From the NCBI GenBank assembly GCA_016928355.1, contig JAFGKW010000056.1, positions 1 through 64,000 on the forward strand: a DNA stretch of 64,000 nucleotides. Reading direction: 5' to 3'. Of the stretch, positions 1-9,213 are shown in pieces (the first letter of the stretch is position 1; each line of letters starts with the position of its first letter). Under the pieces are notes generated by a model. It did no database searches, had not been told where the DNA came from, and saw nothing but the letters and a program-made list of their open reading frames with translations. Source of the stretch: Methanomicrobiaceae archaeon. Its GTDB lineage: Archaea; Halobacteriota; Methanomicrobia; Methanomicrobiales; Methanomicrobiaceae. The position numbers and the translations under genes were made by a program.

Positions 1-238
1 TTCTCTTCGTTCTTCTGTTCGTTGATTTCTGTCATGTTTTTTTTCTCCTGTGCCCATTTCCAGGCACAAAAGAAGGATTGGGACAGTTGGGATATAAGGC
101 TGAAGAGTGCTATGTGGAATAATAAAATTCCAAAATTAAGATGGTTTTATTCGGAGCTGGCAGAATCAAAAATGATAAATCCTCCCCCCAAAAAAGCACC
201 CTAACTTTTTTTACTCACTTCAAACGAAAATATTCCCC

Positions 239-913
239 ATGAAAATCACCGAAGAAGCAATCCAAAAAGCCCTCGGACTCGGGGCAACAGTCGCGGGTTT
301 CGTTCCGGCAAAAAAGATGAACGGCTGCCTTTCGGAGATCGCCGGAGGACCACAGGGATTTTCAAAAGATAATGGAGCCTTCCTCATCCTGGGCCTCTAT
401 CATGACCCCGAAAAGCCGGAGATGGATTATTGGGAAGAGAAAAACAGCACCCCCGGCGACCGGACACTTCATAAGATTACGGATGAGATCAGCGGGTGGC
501 TGTCGGATATCCACGGGATTAGGGGCCACGACATCCCTTACCAGATCTATGACGGTGGAATATATCTCAAGGATGCCGCGGTTCTCGCCGGCCTTGGAAC
601 TATCGGAAAGAACAACCTTGTAATAGTTCCGGGTTTCGGCCCCCGGATGCGTTTTCGGGCATTATGGGCGGATCTGGAAGTCCCTGAACAGACCATCCGC
701 CAGGAGCCGCTCTTCTGTGAAAAGTGCAGCCGGTTATGCCATAAAAATTGCCCGATGGAGGCTTTTCCCGGCGGAACATACAATCGTGAGAGATGCCTGG
801 AGAGAATGAACCTGGACAAATCAGCAGCTGCGGATCTCTCTAAAAAAACCGGAAACAGCACCATAGTAGATCACTGCCGGACCTGTGAACTGGTCTGCCC
901 GATAGACAGGTAA
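239..913 (+). CDS. 4Fe-4S double-cluster protein, epoxyqueuosine reductase (QueG)-like
   Basis: Translation has CEKCSRLCHKNCP and CRTCELVCP cysteine motifs typical of QueG-like iron-sulfur proteins; ATG start. Confidence 0.75.
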   Translation: MKITEEAIQKALGLGATVAGFVPAKKMNGCLSEIAGGPQGFSKDNGAFLILGLYHDPEKPEMDYWEEKNSTPGDRTLHKITDEISGWLSDIHGIRGHDIPYQIYDGGIYLKDAAVLAGLGTIGKNNLVIVPGFGPRMRFRALWADLEVPEQTIRQEPLFCEKCSRLCHKNCPMEAFPGGTYNRERCLERMNLDKSAAADLSKKTGNSTIVDHCRTCELVCPIDR

Positions 914-941
914 GCTCTCCAGGAAGTTTGTCTGATCATAA

Positions 942-1048
942 CAGGCCATAAGCCCCTTAGGGGCAGGACAATGCTTAATTCGCTATGCGAATTTACGCAA
1001 TGCCATAGCTCGGTCCGGACGCCGCCCGGTCGGGTGACCCCGGCCGGG
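942..1048. repeat. GC-rich hairpin repeat, copy A
   Basis: Contains AATTCGC-TAT-GCGAATT hairpin (977-993), GCCCC-TTA-GGGGC, and CGGTCCGGACGCCGCCC...CCGGGAAA shared with copy B. Confidence 0.6.
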
Positions 1049-1061
1049 AAAGATTATATTA

Positions 1062-1910
1062 TCATCTAAACGACTGCTCTTTCCTTAAGATGACAACATC
1101 CGGAAAATGCTGCTTTATACCGGACTCCCAATCCTGATACCTGTCCTCTGACACCTTGACATTAAAAAGAACAACAATAAGAGAAGGATATTCCTGTAAA
1201 TACCTGTGGCATTTACCATAAATTGACTCAAGATCCTGCTTAGATGTCGGACCCTTGATTTCAATCGCTACATTATCAACAATAATATCAGGTCTCGAAT
1301 ACCCTTTTTGGACTTCAATATCAATAAAAGAATTCGGAAAATGTGATTTAAGCCATCCGGTCAATTCAACCTGATAAAATTTTTATTCATTATAATGTCT
1401 TAAAGGCTGAAATAAATTAATCGAATTAATCAGATTCTGAAATACTTCTTTTGAGTATGAAATATTCTCGAACATATCATTAATATCATTAAATTCTTCA
1501 CCCGGACCTTTCCGGTTTATTTCTTCTTTCTTTTTAAGATAATCCTCTTCTCTGGAAATCTCCATCTGCTTCTCTTCAGCTTCCAGGTCTCTTATATTAA
1601 TTTGATGACTTTTTGCATATTTCTTAATCTCATCAAGACTCAGTTTTCTTGCAGAATATTCAATCCAGTCAATTTTAGTGAGACGGACTTTAACAAAATT
1701 CCCGGTTTCAAAATTATATTTTTCATTATTTGGTTTTCCGATTTTGTAGTATTTGCAGATGTTCTGCAACATCTTTAAATCAAATCTTCTTAAAATTGAC
1801 TCCTTTAAATAAATATTATCCTTCTTTGTTTGCTTATTTAAAGAATAATTATTATGGATATTTTTCATTCCTTTGTTCATTTTTTTAAAGAAACCTTCTT
1901 TTTCTGCCAT
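1062..1910 (-). pseudogene. Nuclease-like gene (PD-(D/E)XK-like C-terminal domain) split by one in-frame TAA at 1383-1385
   Basis: ORFs 1383..1910 and 1062..1364 are in the same reverse frame. Reading through gives ...LRHYNE*KFYQVELTGWLKSHFPNSFIDIEVQKGYSRPDIIVDNVAIEIKGPT..., with an RPDI...EIK nuclease-like motif. Confidence 0.65.
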
Positions 1911-1970
1911 ACCAGTTCAACCACATTTTGTAATATGATCAATATCATCATAAAATTTATTACAACAAAA

Positions 1971-2075
1971 TTTGCGCAATCATGACAACCCGGTCCGGAC
2001 ACCACCCATCCGGGAAAATGAAACAAAGAAAAAAATCAGGAGCAAAGAGGGACGTCCCGTCCATCCCTCCCGCAA
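1971..2075. repeat. GC-rich hairpin repeat, copy B (degenerate)
   Basis: TTTGCGCAATCATGACAACCCGGTCCGGACACCACCCATCCGGGAAAATG: direct degenerate match to copy A; reverse complement resembles copy C. Confidence 0.6.
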
Positions 2076-2097
2076 CCTATCATCTTGAAGAGGAGGA

Positions 2098-3360
2098 TCA
2101 AAGGGAGGGAGATTCCTCCCCCTCCTTCCTTTGCTCCAGCTCACTCTCAATTTTTTTGATTAAAACGGAAATATTACAGGCGTCTGTGACTCTTACCAGA
2201 ATTCCGGCAGATTCGAAAACGTATTCAGCGGATTTACCGGTTAGTTTCTGTTTGGAAAATACCAGGTCGGGCTTATGTTTCAACAAAAACTCTGCAGAAC
2301 GTATTCCTTTTTGTCTCTCCAGACCGACCGCCGGATTCTGTAATATTTCTTTTCGCAGAAATTTTGCTTCATCGAAATTAAAATCCAGAATTCCAAAATA
2401 TGGAGCTTCTCCAAAATGAAGACTTAAATCGCCTTCTCTGTTCTCAAGAGGTACAGCATAGCGAATGTAGCTTCTCTCCTTTGGTTCATAGTGTATGACA
2501 ACTCTTTCAACATTGGGGACAAGGTTGCGGATCTTTGATTCGATCCTTTCACTTGCAAGATGCGCTTTTGAAAGATCTGTTTTTTTCATGTTTACAATTG
2601 CTTCAACGAAGATATATCTCCCGGAATTTCTGGCATTTAGTTCTTTGGTACAGATTACAACCGGATCTGAATTAATTGCAGATTTTATCAGGTCCCTTGT
2701 TTTATAGTCGATAGATGCATCAAGAAGAGTTTTCATACTGTCTTTTAATATTTCCCATCCCGAATAAGCAATAAAACCTGCAACTATTATCGCTCCGATG
2801 CTGTCCACCGGAATTCCGAAGTACTGGGCAAAGAGTGCAAAAAATACAACCATTGTCGAGAGAACATCGACCTTATGCTGTTTCCCGTCTGCAATTAATC
2901 CCGGGGAATTGTATTTCTTCCCGATTTTAACTTCATATGTTCCAAGAAGATAAGGAACAGATACGAGTCCTGCAACTGCCAGCAGCACCCATCCGCTAAT
3001 TGTCAGGGCTGTACTGTCTTCATATATTGCTTTGATCAGGATCTCCCAGGCTGTTAAAAAGACAAGAAACGCAATAAATATTGAAACAAAATTCTCGATT
3101 TTATACAGGCCGTATGGAAATTTACTGCTCTTTAGGCATGAAAGCCATATTCCGGCAATCAGGGCAAGGGATGCAAAAATATCTATAAAAGAATTAATTG
3201 CATCTGCCTGCAGTGCAAGGCTGCCGGATACCCATGCAAGATAGAGTTTAACAATTACAAGAAAAGCATTAACAGCAAGTGAATAACAGGCAACTTTCCT
3301 GATAATGGAATCCTCTTTTTTCCTGTCGGGGATCAGATTCTTCTCGTCTTCTTCCTGCAT
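2098..3360 (-). CDS. Cation diffusion facilitator transporter with C-terminal NifX/NifB-like (dinitrogenase Fe-Mo cofactor) domain
   Basis: Membrane-spanning CDF core (ALQADAINSFIDIFASL, DASIDYKTRDLI) followed by LSLHFGEAPYFGILDF, resembling the NifX-like domain. Confidence 0.85.
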   Translation of the reverse strand: MQEEDEKNLIPDRKKEDSIIRKVACYSLAVNAFLVIVKLYLAWVSGSLALQADAINSFIDIFASLALIAGIWLSCLKSSKFPYGLYKIENFVSIFIAFLVFLTAWEILIKAIYEDSTALTISGWVLLAVAGLVSVPYLLGTYEVKIGKKYNSPGLIADGKQHKVDVLSTMVVFFALFAQYFGIPVDSIGAIIVAGFIAYSGWEILKDSMKTLLDASIDYKTRDLIKSAINSDPVVICTKELNARNSGRYIFVEAIVNMKKTDLSKAHLASERIESKIRNLVPNVERVVIHYEPKERSYIRYAVPLENREGDLSLHFGEAPYFGILDFNFDEAKFLRKEILQNPAVGLERQKGIRSAEFLLKHKPDLVFSKQKLTGKSAEYVFESAGILVRVTDACNISVLIKKIESELEQRKEGEESPSL

Positions 3361-3428
3361 GTTTTCTTCCTTCTAATATATGTAAAAATTTCCCGGGTCA
3401 TTTCCTGGAATTTTTGATTTTTGATAAT

Positions 3429-4649
3429 CTAATCTTCTTTTGAAGCAGTAATCCTGAACAGCTTATCACCGGGCCGGACCACGAACGGGATCTTAATCCC
3501 GCAGCTCTGCCCCTTACCTACCGAATCTACCGCTTCGTGCTCGATCTGGATCTCTTCGACGATGCAGTAGTCCGCAGGCGTCGTCTTCCCGTAAATAAGG
3601 ATCTTATCGCCGGGCTTCAGGGTCCCGGCCCGGATGATGAACTCCGCAACCCCGATCTTTTTGTAATAATTTACAACGTCCCCGCAGTACTCCTTTTTCT
3701 CCTTCGAACCGGGCCCGTCGCTGATCCAGTCCTTCACGGATCCCCGGTAAAAGCCTTCGGAAAATCCCCTGTTGTAGGTCTTTTCCAGCTCTTCTTTGAG
3801 CCCTGCGGCAAGTTCCGGGGTGTAATCTCCCGCCACTATCGCATCGAGGGCCTTCCTGTAACAGGAGACGGTGTTCTTCACGTACTCCGGCGGCCTGATC
3901 CTCCCCTCGATCTTAAACGACGTTATTCCTGCATCGATCAATTCCGGGAGAAACTCTATTGAACAGAGATCCTTCGGGCTGAGAATATAATTGTGCCCGA
4001 GTATGTATTCGTTATCATCATCCTCGACATCCGTAATCCTGTACAGCCGCCGGCACGGCTGGAGGCACCTGCCGCGGTTTCCGGACATTCCGAATGTTGC
4101 TTCCGAGAGAAAACATCTTCCCGAGATGCTCACGCACATCGCACCGTGGATGAACGCCTCGATCTCGCAGTCGATTCCGTCCTCCTCCGCCCGCCTGCTG
4201 ATATCGGAGATGTCACTTAATGAACACTCTCTTGCAAGAATTATTCGCGAGACCCCGAGTTTAGAATAGAACGAAAACGCCTCGTAGTTCGAAACCCCCG
4301 CCTGTGTCGAAAGATGAACGGGAATGCCCGCTTTCTTTGCGAGATTCAGAACCGCCATATCCCAGCAGATAACTGCATCGACCCCGGCATCTTTTGCGGC
4401 TGAGACCACGCCTGAAAGCTTCTCCAGCTCATGGTTGTAGAAGATCGTATTCAGGGTAAGGTATCCCTTCCTCCCGCATTCATGCAGGCAGCGCATTACG
4501 ACCGGAAGTTCGCTGATCTCGAAATTGCCTGCCTTATCCCGCATATTCATATGCTTAATGCCGAAATAAACGGCATCGGCACCGTTTTTTATCGCGGTCT
4601 TCAGGCATGACCAGTCGCCGGCAGGTGCGAGCAGTTCGATATTCTTCAT
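3429..4649 (-). CDS. Peptidase U32 family protein
   Basis: ELLAPAGDWSCLKTAIKNGADAVYFG and HGAMCVSISGRCFLS motifs of U32 peptidases. Confidence 0.92.
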   Translation of the reverse strand: MKNIELLAPAGDWSCLKTAIKNGADAVYFGIKHMNMRDKAGNFEISELPVVMRCLHECGRKGYLTLNTIFYNHELEKLSGVVSAAKDAGVDAVICWDMAVLNLAKKAGIPVHLSTQAGVSNYEAFSFYSKLGVSRIILARECSLSDISDISRRAEEDGIDCEIEAFIHGAMCVSISGRCFLSEATFGMSGNRGRCLQPCRRLYRITDVEDDDNEYILGHNYILSPKDLCSIEFLPELIDAGITSFKIEGRIRPPEYVKNTVSCYRKALDAIVAGDYTPELAAGLKEELEKTYNRGFSEGFYRGSVKDWISDGPGSKEKKEYCGDVVNYYKKIGVAEFIIRAGTLKPGDKILIYGKTTPADYCIVEEIQIEHEAVDSVGKGQSCGIKIPFVVRPGDKLFRITASKED

Positions 4650-4780
4650 CTGTTTCAGGTATGTTGATCTCCCGGGGTGATAACATTATATTTCCAACCG
4701 AAACGCCTGCCGGCAGGAATATCGATTGATATTAATCATATCATCCGCATAATTACTGGTCAACAGGAGAAGAACCGAAA

Positions 4781-5680
4781 TTGCCACGACTTGAAGATTT
4801 CCTTGGGCCCCTGGACGAAGGAGTGTGGGAGGTCTCCGTTCCAAAAGAATCCGTCACAGAGTCCCCCGGGCCGGAATGGAAGAAGTCCGATTTAAACGTC
4901 CCCTCCCCCGGAACGATTGCGAGTTTCAGGAAAGGGCGCTTCCACGTCCACGAGACGGAGACGGAGTGGAAGGTGCATCTCGACAGGTACGACCCGGAAG
5001 AGCACCCGATAATGCACCTTCTCGACGACGCTCCCCTGCTTCTCATGATCGGGGATACGTTTGTAACTCTCATCTCAGGTATGAAGAGGGACGAGACCGC
5101 GGATACAAAAAAGATCCTTGAGACCCAGAACAGGGAGTGGCATCTCCAGGTACTTGCAGGAATCTTCCTCGCATTGATCGGGCTTGATATTGCCTTAGAT
5201 CCCCTGGCTGCATTCTCAGGCATAATCGGGTTCATAATACCAGTGATAATAATAATCCTGGGCCTGGCCGTTCTCTTTGGAAAGGCGGATCTCCAGGGAA
5301 AAGAGCCGTTTATAGAGGGGAAAATATTCAGGGGCCTCGTGATAATCGCCGCAGGAGTCTGTTCGTTTCATATACCCCCGGAATTATGGGTTCTCGTCCT
5401 TACACTCATCCTCTCGATCTGGATGTTTGCAAGTGCGATTCTTCTGTTGAAGCGTGTCCGAAAAGGAAGGAAAGCGGTTCCGGAAGGATTCGTGAGCAGA
5501 CTGGTAATCGGGGTGCTCTCTCTAGTAATTGTTGTATTGGCGTACCTGATGCCGGTATCCGTTATCGGGATATTCATCATCATAATGGGAGCCCTCATTA
5601 TCCTGATAGGAATCGTTCTGCTGGTAAACGGCCTGAGGCTCAGGGGGATTATGAAGGAAGCAGAGGCAGTTGAAGAATAA
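4781..5680 (+). CDS. Hypothetical membrane protein, HdeD/DUF308-like C-terminal half
   Basis: Several hydrophobic segments in the C-terminal two thirds; TTG start. Confidence 0.6.
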   Translation: MPRLEDFLGPLDEGVWEVSVPKESVTESPGPEWKKSDLNVPSPGTIASFRKGRFHVHETETEWKVHLDRYDPEEHPIMHLLDDAPLLLMIGDTFVTLISGMKRDETADTKKILETQNREWHLQVLAGIFLALIGLDIALDPLAAFSGIIGFIIPVIIIILGLAVLFGKADLQGKEPFIEGKIFRGLVIIAAGVCSFHIPPELWVLVLTLILSIWMFASAILLLKRVRKGRKAVPEGFVSRLVIGVLSLVIVVLAYLMPVSVIGIFIIIMGALIILIGIVLLVNGLRLRGIMKEAEAVEE

Positions 5681-5763
5681 TATAACCTTAAAATAAATTT
5701 TACATGAAAGTTTACTTGTAACTTATATGAAACAGCGCCTGAAACATCTCATTCATTCACTTT

Positions 5764-6567
5764 TTATGATATTTCACCGGTTTTAAGATGCTTTTTGGAC
5801 ATCTCCAGAAAAACGCGATCAAAAACTTCAGGCATCCCTTCTTCCACGACTTTGATACCCTCCGCAGTGATACCCCCTTCTGTCGATACCCTTGAGACAA
5901 GACTGCTGAAATCATAGTTCTTTTCGGACAACAGTTTTGCAGTCCCGATAAATGCCTCCCTTACAAGGAACTCTGCATCACTCTCCGAAAGACCGCCATT
6001 CCTGACCGCTGCCTGTGCATACTGCTGCATAATGGAGGCGAATATTGCAGGAGAACTGCTTGTCAGATCAGAGAGCAGTGAAATATTATCCTCTGTTGTC
6101 ACAAAAGGCCGGCTTATTGAGTCCAGCAGCGAGATTACCTCATCCCTTGTGCTTTGTGAAATCCCTTCGCCAAATGCAACAACGGAGACCCCGGACAGGC
6201 ATTCAGAAGTAACAGACGGGATGACTCTTACAACATCCGTTCCCGACCACTCAGATAATTTATTTATGGAAATATCAGATGCTACGGATACCAGGGTTTT
6301 ACTCTCACCAAGGCAGGCATTAATCTCCATGAGAACATCCTTTACTTCACCGGGTTTTACGCAGATAAATATCAAATCTGATTTTTCTGCAACATCCCGG
6401 TTGTTTTCACAGATCTCAACCCCGGATATTTTTACGAGGGCATTCATCTTCTCAGGAGTCCTGTTGTAAATACAGATATTATCTGGTGAAACTGCCTTTG
6501 ATTCAGTAAACTTCCTTGCAAGCATACCTCCCATGCTGCCGGTTCCGATTATTCCAACACGAGTCAT
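5764..6567 (-). CDS. Pyrroline-5-carboxylate reductase family protein
   Basis: N-terminal Rossmann motif VGIIGTGSMGGMLA and IPSVTS... typical of ProC-like enzymes. Confidence 0.8.
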   Translation of the reverse strand: MTRVGIIGTGSMGGMLARKFTESKAVSPDNICIYNRTPEKMNALVKISGVEICENNRDVAEKSDLIFICVKPGEVKDVLMEINACLGESKTLVSVASDISINKLSEWSGTDVVRVIPSVTSECLSGVSVVAFGEGISQSTRDEVISLLDSISRPFVTTEDNISLLSDLTSSSPAIFASIMQQYAQAAVRNGGLSESDAEFLVREAFIGTAKLLSEKNYDFSSLVSRVSTEGGITAEGIKVVEEGMPEVFDRVFLEMSKKHLKTGEIS

Positions 6568-6633
6568 TCTTTCATTTTATATGAATCTTCAAAAGAAAAC
6601 TTTAACGGGATTAAAAGAAATTTCCAAACAAAA

Positions 6634-7710
6634 TCAGATAAAATTCCAATAATCTGAATGAACCTTCTTCAGTTTTGAAACCATTTTTTTTGTAATCTCA
6701 AGGGCCTTATCATTGACTTCATATCTGAGAAGCGGTTCATATGATGCCGGCTCCCTTATCCCGGAAAGATCAAGTCCTGCCAGAGAAGCGATAATCGCGA
6801 GATTGACATAAGGAAGTGCCCCCTCTACCCCATACCCTCCCTCGAGAACAGCAGTAAGCCTTCCGTTGCAGAGTTTATCGGAAAGTGCTACCGCCTCCGA
6901 CATCATATCGGCATAACCTCGTGCTGTGAGTGCAAGGGAGGTAAGTGGATCGGTAAAATGATTGTCCTGTCCCGCCGATATCGCAATAAAATCAGGCCTG
7001 AACTCTTCACCGGCCGGAATTATCACCTCCTCCATAAGGTACCTGTAAACATTGTCTGAACTTCCCGGAGGAACAGGCATATTTATGTTCAGGCCTTTTC
7101 CTTCCCCGTAACCTGCATCCTTTACAGGCCCGGTGCCGGGAAACAGGGAGCTCTGGTGTACCGAGGTATAGAGAACATCGGGATCCTCATAAAATATATC
7201 CTCGGTGCCGTTCCCGTGATGGGCATCCCAGTCAATTATCATTACCCTCTTATATCCCGAATTCTGGACGGCCCTGACCATAATAGCTACATTGTTCAGG
7301 TAGCAAAATCCTCCCCCGAAACTCCTTCCGGCATGATGACCGGGAGGTCTTACCAGTGCAAATGCATTACGAACCTCACGGGAGAACACAGCTTCGGCTG
7401 CGCATACGGCTCCACCTGCTGATAAAAGAGCTCCTTTAAGAAATCCCGGAGGGCCGTAGGTATTTATATCAATATCAGCTCCCTTCTTATCAATCCCGGT
7501 AAGGTAATTGAAATATACCTCGTTATGTGCAGCTAAAACCTCATCCTCTGTTGCCATCCGGGGTTCTATCTTTTTTATTCCCGGCTCTTCCCAGATCTCC
7601 TCTTCATCAAGAAGATCAAGGGTATAAGCAATTCTCTCTCTCCTTTCAGGATGTTTAGGTCTCTGTTCATGAAGGAGATAATCGGTGTGGTATACAATGC
7701 CGGTCCTCAT
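6634..7710 (-). CDS. Histone deacetylase family protein
   Basis: RPPGHHAG, DWDAHHGNGTEDIF, SAGQDNH and EGGY motifs. Confidence 0.93.
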   Translation of the reverse strand: MRTGIVYHTDYLLHEQRPKHPERRERIAYTLDLLDEEEIWEEPGIKKIEPRMATEDEVLAAHNEVYFNYLTGIDKKGADIDINTYGPPGFLKGALLSAGGAVCAAEAVFSREVRNAFALVRPPGHHAGRSFGGGFCYLNNVAIMVRAVQNSGYKRVMIIDWDAHHGNGTEDIFYEDPDVLYTSVHQSSLFPGTGPVKDAGYGEGKGLNINMPVPPGSSDNVYRYLMEEVIIPAGEEFRPDFIAISAGQDNHFTDPLTSLALTARGYADMMSEAVALSDKLCNGRLTAVLEGGYGVEGALPYVNLAIIASLAGLDLSGIREPASYEPLLRYEVNDKALEITKKMVSKLKKVHSDYWNFI

Positions 7711-9161
7711 GGTGCCTCCGCTGAAATTCCCGGAAGTATGGATATACAGAGATCAACAATCCTTCCTGTTCCTGCCCTTTCCCGAACTACATCATATGCC
7801 CTGAAACTCTGAATCTCAATATCTTCACAATCTTCAGGAGGTGAACCCAGGCCAAGTGCGGTTTTTCTGAGTTCCGCCGCACAGAACTCAATGAGTTCTT
7901 CATCAGTTAATTTCCCTGGAGGCTGCCTTAATTCACCATTTATTGACAATTTTTTCTTCTCACTATCATAATGAACCTTCATTGACAAACTCACTCTCGA
8001 AACCGCAACACCGACTGCATTTGCCGATTCAGCATGCTCAGGGACAGATATTCTAATCCCTGTAATTGCAGATATTTCTGGCATCAATACTGGAGCAAGA
8101 TAACCGGTCCCGATTATCAGATTCGGAGAAAAGACAGAGATAGCCTTTGAAACCTCATCCAGATAACTGTTTAAGACAATCTCTGATATTTCCCTGTCAA
8201 TTACCCCTGATGACCTGAAATTCCCAATTTCGTACCCACAGACATTCAACGCATCTGTAAAGGTCCGGAACTTTCCTCCAAAAGCAAGCGACACTCCTTC
8301 CCTGAAAGGCAGAAGCCCGTCTTCGACAATCGAATCGCCTCCAAAAGGAAGAGATAAGGCACGAATCCCTTTAATATCAGTACGGCCGCCGCCAACATCT
8401 ACCATAGTCTTTTCAGGCAGACCGTTTTTCATTGGGATAAAATCCGTTGTTGTCCCACCGATATCCATCACCAGTGCATCGTCAATCCCGGTAAGATATT
8501 TCGCCCCAAGCACCACAGCCGCCTGGCTTGAACTGTAAAGCTCAGAAGGATTTTTGAATATCATATCAGGAGATGTCAGGCCCCCGTCACTCTTCATGAA
8601 GAAAAAATCCTGCTCCGGAATATATGAACCAATAATCTCCGCAATCCCAAGTGTAACCTCCTTTAATTGTGCATTGATGATAGTTGTCGCAATTCTCGAT
8701 GGAAAACCTATTTCACCAATAAAATGGCTAAGAGCAATCCTGTCGTCACAAAAATAGTCAAGAGCAACTTCGTGTACTCTCTCCTCTAAAACAGGATTTC
8801 TTGTAGAAAATTTTCCTGCAATTGCAAGGTATTCGGCGGAGGTCTCTCCAAAAATCTGCTTTATCTCATCAGGATCAATATCTTCTGCAACATCCCCCCT
8901 AATAGTAACTGCACCCTTCACCGCACCTTCACGTCTCAGGCCGGGTCCGGGAATCGTAATTATGCATATTTCCCCGGCAGACCTGACCATTAACCTGTTC
9001 AGCGGCTGAGAGGTACTGAATGCAATTTTGCCCCCTGAATGTATTTTTGAAAATGCGGATGAGATCCCCTTTTCATTGGATATCTTTTCAGTCTCAATAT
9101 TATTGTTCCTGATTACCGCAATATCAGTATTCGTGCCACCGATGTCAATACCTGTAAACAT
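7707..9161 (-). CDS. Hydantoinase/oxoprolinase family protein
   Basis: FTGIDIGGTNTDIAV and MDIGGTTTDFIP ATPase-fold motifs; 4-nt overlap with downstream HDAC gene. Confidence 0.85.
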   Translation of the reverse strand: MFTGIDIGGTNTDIAVIRNNNIETEKISNEKGISSAFSKIHSGGKIAFSTSQPLNRLMVRSAGEICIITIPGPGLRREGAVKGAVTIRGDVAEDIDPDEIKQIFGETSAEYLAIAGKFSTRNPVLEERVHEVALDYFCDDRIALSHFIGEIGFPSRIATTIINAQLKEVTLGIAEIIGSYIPEQDFFFMKSDGGLTSPDMIFKNPSELYSSSQAAVVLGAKYLTGIDDALVMDIGGTTTDFIPMKNGLPEKTMVDVGGGRTDIKGIRALSLPFGGDSIVEDGLLPFREGVSLAFGGKFRTFTDALNVCGYEIGNFRSSGVIDREISEIVLNSYLDEVSKAISVFSPNLIIGTGYLAPVLMPEISAITGIRISVPEHAESANAVGVAVSRVSLSMKVHYDSEKKKLSINGELRQPPGKLTDEELIEFCAAELRKTALGLGSPPEDCEDIEIQSFRAYDVVRERAGTGRIVDLCISILPGISAEAP

Positions 9162-9213
9162 TACTATCTAATGATGGACATGTGAATTTATCAATACTTA
9201 CCATCTGCCACTG

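Noticed and set aside
22-204. 60-aa ORF at window start
   Set aside because: Low-complexity translation, no motif; not supportable as a gene.
1383-1385. In-frame stop in the split nuclease as pyrrolysine or selenocysteine recoding
   Set aside because: The codon is TAA; Pyl uses TAG and Sec uses TGA, so known archaeal recoding does not apply.
1982-2419. 145-aa plus-strand ORF
   Set aside because: Mostly antisense to the CDF transporter gene and repeat B; composition not protein-like.
4753-5235. 160-aa minus-strand ORF
   Set aside because: Antisense shadow of the HdeD-like membrane protein gene.
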